64,000 nt of DNA from positions 279,402 through 343,401 of the forward strand of contig MPNW01000015.1 in assembly GCA_011800805.1 (NCBI GenBank), in the 5' to 3' direction. Origin of the DNA: Hirudo medicinalis. Lineage: Eukaryota; Annelida; Clitellata; Hirudinida; Hirudinidae. Numbering within the stretch: position 1 is the first letter of the stretch; each line of letters opens with the position of its first letter. Of this stretch, positions 58,092-64,000 are shown in pieces. Under the pieces are notes generated by a model, which searched no databases, had not been told where the DNA came from, and saw nothing but the letters and a program-made list of their open reading frames with translations. A program made the translations under genes and the position numbers.

Positions 58092-59022
58092 TTAAAGGAC
58101 ATTTAGTATAATTTTAGTTTACAATGTTTTGTTGTGTGGTTTACTCAGTAAAATCGGTTGTTTCAATCCGTTTTTCAAATGATTGAAAACATTGAATAAA
58201 GAAAAGGCTCCTAAAATTGTCAGGCTATCTGAAGACTGAATTATTTTCGAGCCGGAAAATATTTCAGTATGATGAACAAGACTCAGGAGATATTCCTGAT
58301 ATTAGCACAATTTACGAAATGTGGGAACTTATCATTTATTAATTGTCACACTTGTTAATAGTCGCAGACTCGGGTAACCAACGAAATGATACGATGAGCA
58401 AAGCGTTATTTCGATGCCCTGTAATTGGTGTAGGAATTAAGATATTCTTGATGGTTGGAAATTGGCATACAACCGGAAATTATGAGCTGCTCCGTCAAGA
58501 TACACGTAATTCCTTAAATCACGCAAATAACCGAGCTAGGCATTGCGATACTCAGCTTGAGCGACACGAAAAAAGTTGAGGGAAGCGTGGTCGTGAGATA
58601 TTTTATCAGAAATTTCGAGCATTCTGTCAGACAGTTACAACTTGGAAGGCGATTGCAAACATTATCTCAGGCATAGATCATGAAATAACACAAGTATAGC
58701 TGCCTCTAGTTTCCAAACTAACATTGAGATGCAGAATTCCACCGCGATGGCACTTATAAATGTGTCCTTCGTTATACGTTCTGACTTTTCTAATAGGATT
58801 TGTTTTGGGCTTTTTTTTTACAAATTCGAATTGATAGATTGGATAGTGTAAAATCACAATTTTTTCACATGAAGGTGGTCTAACATCAAACCAGCGATGA
58901 AGTATTTTTATCGTACATTTGTCGAGATAAGGATGTTTTATCAATAAATATGTAAAAATGATCAGATATGAACAAAATATAAAGGTTACAATAGAAATGA
59001 AAATGGGGAATATGTTTTTATG
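58092..59022. other. Between calcineurin B and BORCS5
   Basis: A reverse ORF of 88 codons (58678-58944), preceded by a hydrophobic stretch, runs in the same frame as BORCS5 beyond its stop; no family recognised. The forward ORF 58343-58579 is also unsupported. Confidence 0.35.
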
Positions 59023-62000
59023 CTATATCCCAACATTAGAATTTGCCAGGGAATGAGTTAGTTTCTTGGGCATGAGGCTCTCCAGCCGCTCACTTTCAGG
59101 AAGACACATGTTGACTTCTTCCAGTGCTATTGCAACGTTTCCCAAGGAATTATGGATACGTCCCAGGACTGAATGGATGTCATTTACCTTCTGAATCTGT
59201 TCTGTATATTTTGCAAATCGATTTCTTTTTTCTATCAAGGATGTGTACTGATTTAAAATTAATGTCTCAACCTGGAAAGAGTAGTGAAAAATAAATTAGT
59301 GTAGGATGAATGAATGATTATAATTTTTATGCTGATGTCCACCTCATCAACTGAATTTAATGAAACAAAGATTAAAAATTGTGAATCAAACAATGATTGC
59401 ATAATGGAATAAGGTTTATACGTAATTTCATTTCTAACAATACGTTTAAGAAAATGAAACCTCCAAATAAATATTAATATTCAAAATAATATAGCTTGGT
59501 GGTAGCATTGGTGGGCCAAGAATTATGTTTAAATAACAGCCTCTTTTTTACCTCTTTGATTCTTGAACACATGGCATTCTGCTCAGAAGTAGTTCTTTCA
59601 GAACACAGTCTCAAATGTTCCTGATATCTCAGACAAAGTTCTGCCAAATGCTTGGGATTTAATCTGTACAAATTCAAGTCAGCTTGACAATTTGATGCTG
59701 AGTTGCCATTGATTGGAACTAGAGGGTAACATATTGGAATACTGAGCAAGTTGTTCAAATGTAGATCATCATTGTTCTCAGATACTCCCTCTGTCACCAC
59801 AACTATCTTGTTTATAGGTGGATTCTTTGGTGTCAATTTGTTCTTGACAAGAAGTCTGGGAGAGTTTTGAGCAGAGTCTACATATAAAAATGCAACAGTA
59901 TAAATCAACCATGTACAAAAATTCAGTTCTAAATGCATTTTATTAATTTAAAAATAAGTTACTCTTTCAGAAAGAATTAAATCAGTTTATGAAACCAGGA
60001 TGGGGCTCGTAAAAAAACTGTGATTAATGGATTGATAGTTAGAATAAGCCCAAGGTTTTAAGAAATTAACAATAACACTGCTGCTGGCCACTGTTGTACA
60101 CCCTCATTTTAAATAATATTGGCTCAATAGTAAAAATGGCTCAAAGTCCAGAAAGCACAACTTTTGTTTTAGATGTCTTGGATAGATATCATGATTAAGG
60201 ACAAGGATAAAAAATTAGGCAATCAAATTTTAGCTGATCAATTGCTGCGGCCAGAGATAGAGGATTTGTCTAAATTGTTTATTTGCAGCATTTCCACAGT
60301 GGGACACTATTAGGTTTTGTTGTTGGCATGGAAGAGATTTATAGATATTTGGCTGACACTTCAGAGTGGTCATCTCTGAATTAGGAATCGACCGGGGACC
60401 CCGGCCTAGGCAAATTTTAGCAGGGGAATGACATAAATCATGTAAAAGAAATTCAAACACTTTTTTAAATGTGGATGCTTATTCCATATCAGAATCCAAG
60501 TTATCATAAATTCTGTCATTTCATGGAATAAAATCGTCTGGATACTTGGGCATTGATTGGATTGACGTACTGCTCTGATGTTATACTTAAGAAACACTAA
60601 TATTTCCACATTATTGTGCAAAAGTCTCAATCTGTCTTTCCTTTGCCATTTTGAACTCCTTTTCACTATCCCTTGATTTATTGATTTGCTAGCGTACCCG
60701 GCCACACTTTGCTGCGGCTCAGTCTGGTTAAATGGAAAAGAAAGAAAATCAAAACAATCGAACTCATAAACATACAAACATTCATTTTTATTTTTCTAAA
60801 TTTGAAATAAAAATTTTTATAAATTAATGTAATTTAATTTTATTGCTTTTTAAATTGAGAATCTCTCAAGAGTTGGTTATATGGAAAACAAATATGTAGA
60901 CAAACATTCATTTTTATATATGTAGATTTATTTGATTAAAGTCCATTGCGTAACTGAAATAATTTGGACAAATGATCAGACTATCATTTGAACTGGGAGG
61001 TGGGCTTAAATACACTCTTGCCAGCTTTGCCAAGGCTGATAGCTCATTCTGGCACACCTTTCAGAAGGAAAGAGGGTCATCAAGACACCAAAACGTTTTT
61101 TCTTCATGCACAACTCTATTTCCCTCTCCGCCTCCTTAGATACATTCTGGGCCACTCCTGCACAGAGATGTCATTTCAGCAACAAGATTAGGGGAGGCCC
61201 CCCCCCCCAAATATCGCCCCTGCAATGGCCAAAAAGTATCATCTTCGTCCTTTAAGTCTGCTTCCTAAAAGTCTGAATCTCTCTTGGAATATGATTGAGG
61301 TTGATAATCAAAGATAGTTAACAAAAGAATAATAAACACAAGTTTTATATTAGGAAATGTTTATAAAATTAATGAGAGTAATTTAAGAAATGAAGCTTGA
61401 CATGATGGAATTACCTTAAATATCACTGAATTTCCATGGTAGCATTGACAATAGTTTTAAGGATTTGGACAAAAGCAGACTATTATTATATATTATATTG
61501 TCCTATAATATTGTCAATACGTTAGAAGGTTCTACCTCAAAACATGAATTTTATTCCCCGGCCCAGGCCAAAAATCTCCCACCTTTGATCCCTACTCTGA
61601 ATCAACCCAACACTAAAAAATTACACAAGACCATCAGTAATAGATCACCAGCTAGTGCAGCAGTGGAGAGATTATTTTCATTGGGTTGCCTCTCCAATCA
61701 AATATGTCAAATGGATATTTTGAAATGTCATGCAATAATTCATGCATTTAGCAAATATGGTAAAAATATATATATATAAATGTGATATTTATATAAATAT
61801 ATTTATAAATTTTTGTGTTTAATATATCCATTTTTTTAAAATAATTGTTCATGTGCTACTTTTCAATAAAATTGCTTTGATTTCATTTAATATTGTTTGA
61901 GTTCTTAACAACAAAAATACATTAAAAAATAGTCTTGCCAATACCAATATTCTTCTCTAAAAGTATTGGTCGATTCGAAGTCTAAATAAACTACGATGTG

Positions 62001-62317
62001 TTTTCGAAGAATACTTTCAAGTAGAAATCTGAAAGCGGATGTATGACTGCTCTTCAACTCAAGCGAATTTATTTTGGTTAGTTTAGTTAAAGGTAATGTT
62101 TGTATTTTGTGCGAATAGAAATAATGGATTTAGAAAGTGAACAAACTCCTAGGCTAAGCTATTTTATGCTCGTGAACACAAATATTTCGGCATTGAAACA
62201 CTTGTTAAATTTTAAAGTCATACCAGTCCCAATTGGTTTGCTAGTGGTGCAGGATCGTAAATCCTCATCCCTCTGAAGCGCAAGACGGCCCTCCCCAAAA
62301 CTCTGTTCGTTACCCAT
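59023..62317 (-). CDS. BORCS5: BLOC-1-related complex subunit 5 (myrlysin)
   Basis: Three exons in phase: 62224-62317, 59552-59877 and 59023-59271, giving 222 aa (196 in human). It starts MGNEQS, matching the N-myristoylated MGSEQS of the vertebrate protein. Family blocks follow in order: KIVVVTEGVS, LAELCLRYQEHLRLCSE, QNAMCSRIKEVE, RFAKYTEQIQKVNDIHSVL and NMCLPESERLESL. BORC sits on lysosomes and recruits ARL8 for kinesin-driven movement; BORCS5 anchors it through myristate. The 2.3-kb first intron holds hAT and LINE debris. It is divergent from SLC25A44, with 435 bp between start codons. Confidence 0.92.
60550..60700 (-). mobile_element. hAT dimerisation-domain remnant
   Basis: The reverse strand reads RLRLLHNNVEILVFLKYNIR, the end of a BED/hAT transposase (usually RLLPNNVEMLVFLKYN), with stops upstream. 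It lies in the first intron of BORCS5. Confidence 0.45.
60926..60968 (-). repeat. LINE 3' tail remnant
   Basis: ATTTATTTGATTAAAGTCC...AATAATTTGGACA matches in reverse the tail of the LINE at 21930-21978 and the copy at 7515-7560. The adjoining 60980-61160 may be more of the same copy. Confidence 0.5.
61163..61222. repeat. Short MITE-like element, 60 bp
   Basis: CAGAGATGTCATTTCAG on the left and CGCCCCTG on the right are ends of the MITE family described at 3122-3310, with a run of C between them. No matching flanks seen. Confidence 0.5.
61615..61780 (+). mobile_element. hAT dimerisation-domain remnant
   Basis: The frame reads SPASAAVERLFSLGCL, the conserved P-A-S-x-A-x-E-R-x-F-S block of hAT transposases, and ends shortly after at an AT-rich stretch. 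It lies in the first intron of BORCS5. Confidence 0.5.
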
Positions 62318-62752
62318 AACGATACCAACATATGATTTTCTTAACACATAAACAGATGGAGTTGGTTAAGAGATACAAGCTTACATTACAATACTTTGAA
62401 TTTCCAAAGAAATTGTTTAAAAAATATTGTTTTATTACTAAACACTTGTAAAATATTTACAATTTCTGATGAGTTAATTTTCAAAAAATATTCAAAAATA
62501 ATTTTTATTATTTCATAGCAGAGCTACTGTACAGCAATGCTTTAATTTTAAAAGCAATTAGTTGACGCTTATAAACGTAAACGCTTGTCAATTGATTTTG
62601 TCAACTTTGATCGGTCGGTTTAGTTGGTAGGTGGTGCGAGCCGGTTGCATCATGCTGGTTTTTCAGTCCTTGTTATTTGACAGTTGCATCATGAAGAGGC
62701 TTTCGTAATTTACTTAATCATAAATTTGTCTATTTCGGTGTTCATTTCTAAA
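62318..62752. promoter_or_regulatory. Shared upstream region of BORCS5 and SLC25A44
   Basis: Only 435 bp separate the two divergent start codons. No TATA box is obvious. A block at 62560-62700 is less AT-rich (GGTCGGTTTAGTTGGTAGG, GAGCCGGTTGCATCATG), and GTTGCATCATG occurs twice (62644-62654 and 62683-62693). A bidirectional promoter is inferred from geometry only. Confidence 0.45.
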
Positions 62753-63985
62753 ATGCCTCAATCTATTGACCTCACAATCAATGATGACGAGTATCAAACA
62801 GTGCTCAAGTCGGCATTTCCAGTTATCGAGTATCACATGTTGGATAAAACTAAATACTTTCCACTTGTGGTTGTCAGCGGCATTGCAGTCAGGTCTGTGC
62901 TTTATCCGCTAACACTGATAAAAACCAGAATGCAGGTTCAAACGTCAAGAGACGTTTACTCTGGAACATTTGATGCGCTTGTCAGAATAGTTAAAAGTGA
63001 GGGCCCAAGGGGGCTTTACTCTGGCTTTTTGGTGCACAACTGCTCAATGGTTTCTCAAATGACTTTTCTGACCACATATGAAGGAATTAGACACATTCTG
63101 ACTGACAAATATTCTTTAAAAGTAACCAGAAAAAAGCTTTTGTGGCTGGTGGGATAGCAAGTGCTGTAGCACAAACTATCGTTGTTCCAATTGATATAGT
63201 TTCTCAGCATTTACAAGTCAGGTCAATTTATTTGGGCTCTCAACAACTTACCAAAAGGTCAACACATAGTCACAAACATTGCCAACATTCAATTACAAGT
63301 GCTCCAGCCGATGCTCGGGGAATCATATTTTGCATTTTCAAGGAAAGTGGTTTTCGAGGGTTCTACAAAGGATTTTTTATTTCTGTGATAACATACGGTC
63401 CTACCTCAGCTGTGTGGTGGTTGACATATGACTATTTTTGTGGTAAGTAATTAAACTTGTATATGGGGGTAATGCTTATTTGCAAGGATTTTTGGATTTT
63501 GTTCCAGATTTGTTATCTTCATTGTCACCTGTTCATTTCCCTCGGTTATTAATCCAATGTACATCAGCAACCCTCAGTGGTTCAACTACCACGTTCCTCA
63601 CAACTCCTCTTGATGCAGTTAGAGCCAGAGTCCAAGTATGTACAACTAAACCGACAAGAACCATTGTTGTCTAGTATGAAGCAATGACAACTTTTATTGT
63701 CATTGATGAGGTACCAATGGTTTTAGATCTTTACTTATGAAATCACAAATCTCATAAATCCATTAAACCATTCCTAACATTGTTGCACTTCTTCAGGTTA
63801 GAAAAACAAAGTTCTTAGACACACTGATGACTTTGTGGAAGGAGGAAAGATGGAAAATTTTTGTGAAAGCTCTCTCTCCAAGACTAATTCAGAATGTAAT
63901 TTCTTCATTTTTTGTCATTTTGGGATATGAGACAATCAAGAAGTGGAGTTTGTCAGGCAAATATAAAAATCAGTTCCATTTATAA
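62753..63985 (+). CDS. SLC25A44: Mitochondrial carrier SLC25A44-like, with a one-base frame break
   Basis: Exons 62753-63442, 63508-63635 and 63797-63985 encode three mitochondrial-carrier repeats. Signatures: PLTLIKTRMQVQ (repeat 1), VPIDIVSQHLQV (repeat 2) and TPLDAVRARVQV (repeat 3), as in SLC25A44, which carries branched-chain amino acids across the inner mitochondrial membrane. Other matches are AGGIASAVAQTI and SAVWWLTYDYF. The frame breaks at an A6 run at about 63128-63133: adding one A would restore KK-AFVAGGIAS and a 335-aa protein (314 in human). Everything else is intact, so a sequencing error is the likeliest cause; a recent pseudogene is possible. The in-frame ATG at 62684 is an alternative start, but MPQSIDL is closer to family length. 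Confidence 0.88.
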
Positions 63986-64000
63986 AATCCATGTACGTGA

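Noticed and set aside
58678..59022. Reverse ORF with a hydrophobic helix continuing the BORCS5 frame after its stop
   Set aside because: BORCS5 family length is already reached at the TAG at 59023-59025. No splice sites link the two, and the downstream peptide has no recognised relatives. Readthrough is not supported.
59474..59938. A 154-aa ORF starting MHLELNFCTWLIYTVAFLYV that looks like a secreted protein with a signal peptide
   Set aside because: The first 22 codons lie upstream of a good acceptor at 59878. From DSAQNSPR on it is exon 2 of BORCS5, whose true start, MGNEQS, is at 62317. The signal peptide is intron sequence.
1..64000. CRISPR arrays, operons, bacterial ribosome-binding sites
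   Set aside because: Genes contain spliceosomal introns and metazoan domains. No regularly spaced direct repeats of CRISPR type were seen.

Overview
The window is nuclear DNA of an AT-rich invertebrate animal. Genes are split by short GT-AG introns, several only about 50-75 nt long. The gene set is metazoan: a formin of the FMN2/cappuccino type, an ANKDD1A-like ankyrin/death-domain protein, a CD164-like sialomucin, and the axonemal protein DRC1. Intergenic DNA is full of decayed transposons. DRC1 implies motile cilia, so nematodes are unlikely, but I cannot name the species or phylum. One assembly gap of 254 N lies at 55116-55369. All gene calls come from reading splice sites and comparing with remembered family sequences; no search was run. 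Layout: 0.05-3.5 kb (-) ANKDD1A-like gene, running off the left edge; 4.9-6.6 kb (+) coiled-coil gene of unknown family behind an X-box-like site; 6.6-12.9 kb transposon debris (LINE tail, possible solo LTR, BED-finger TIR element, tRNA-derived SINE, LINE tails); 12.9-15.1 kb (-) GTF2F1 (TFIIF alpha); 16.5-19.0 kb (-) shugoshin; 19.0-22.6 kb repeats including a LINE 3' end; 22.6-27.7 kb (+) DRC1 with an X-box about 70 bp before its ATG; 27.8-30.0 kb (-) SRFBP1/BUD22-like gene, tail-to-tail with DRC1 with 24 bp between stop codons; 31.3-33.3 kb (-) intronless MIPEP; 33.8-36.9 kb gypsy integrase remnant and unexplained DNA; 36.9-44.1 kb (-) formin with a LINE inserted in one intron; 45.2-46.2 kb PIF/Harbinger-like element; 47.0-53.1 kb a transposon graveyard with a LINE inside a FLYWCH-type MULE, then a hAT inside an older hAT; 53.7-56.2 kb (+) sialomucin whose first intron carries a long-TIR transposon; 57.2-58.1 kb (+) calcineurin B; 59.0-62.3 kb (-) BORCS5, head-to-head with 62.8-64.0 kb (+) SLC25A44. 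The genes do not form one pathway. They cover chromosome cohesion (shugoshin), transcription (TFIIF), axonemal motility (DRC1 and perhaps the 5-6 kb gene), actin nucleation (formin), mitochondrial import processing (MIPEP), mitochondrial solute transport (SLC25A44), lysosome positioning (BORCS5) and calcium signalling (calcineurin B). The most unusual items are the near-perfect long-TIR element at 54.3-55.6 kb with an unrecognised 172-192 aa ORF, the two nested insertions, three GC-AG introns, in-frame mini-introns in GTF2F1 and shugoshin, and the two X-box-like sites.
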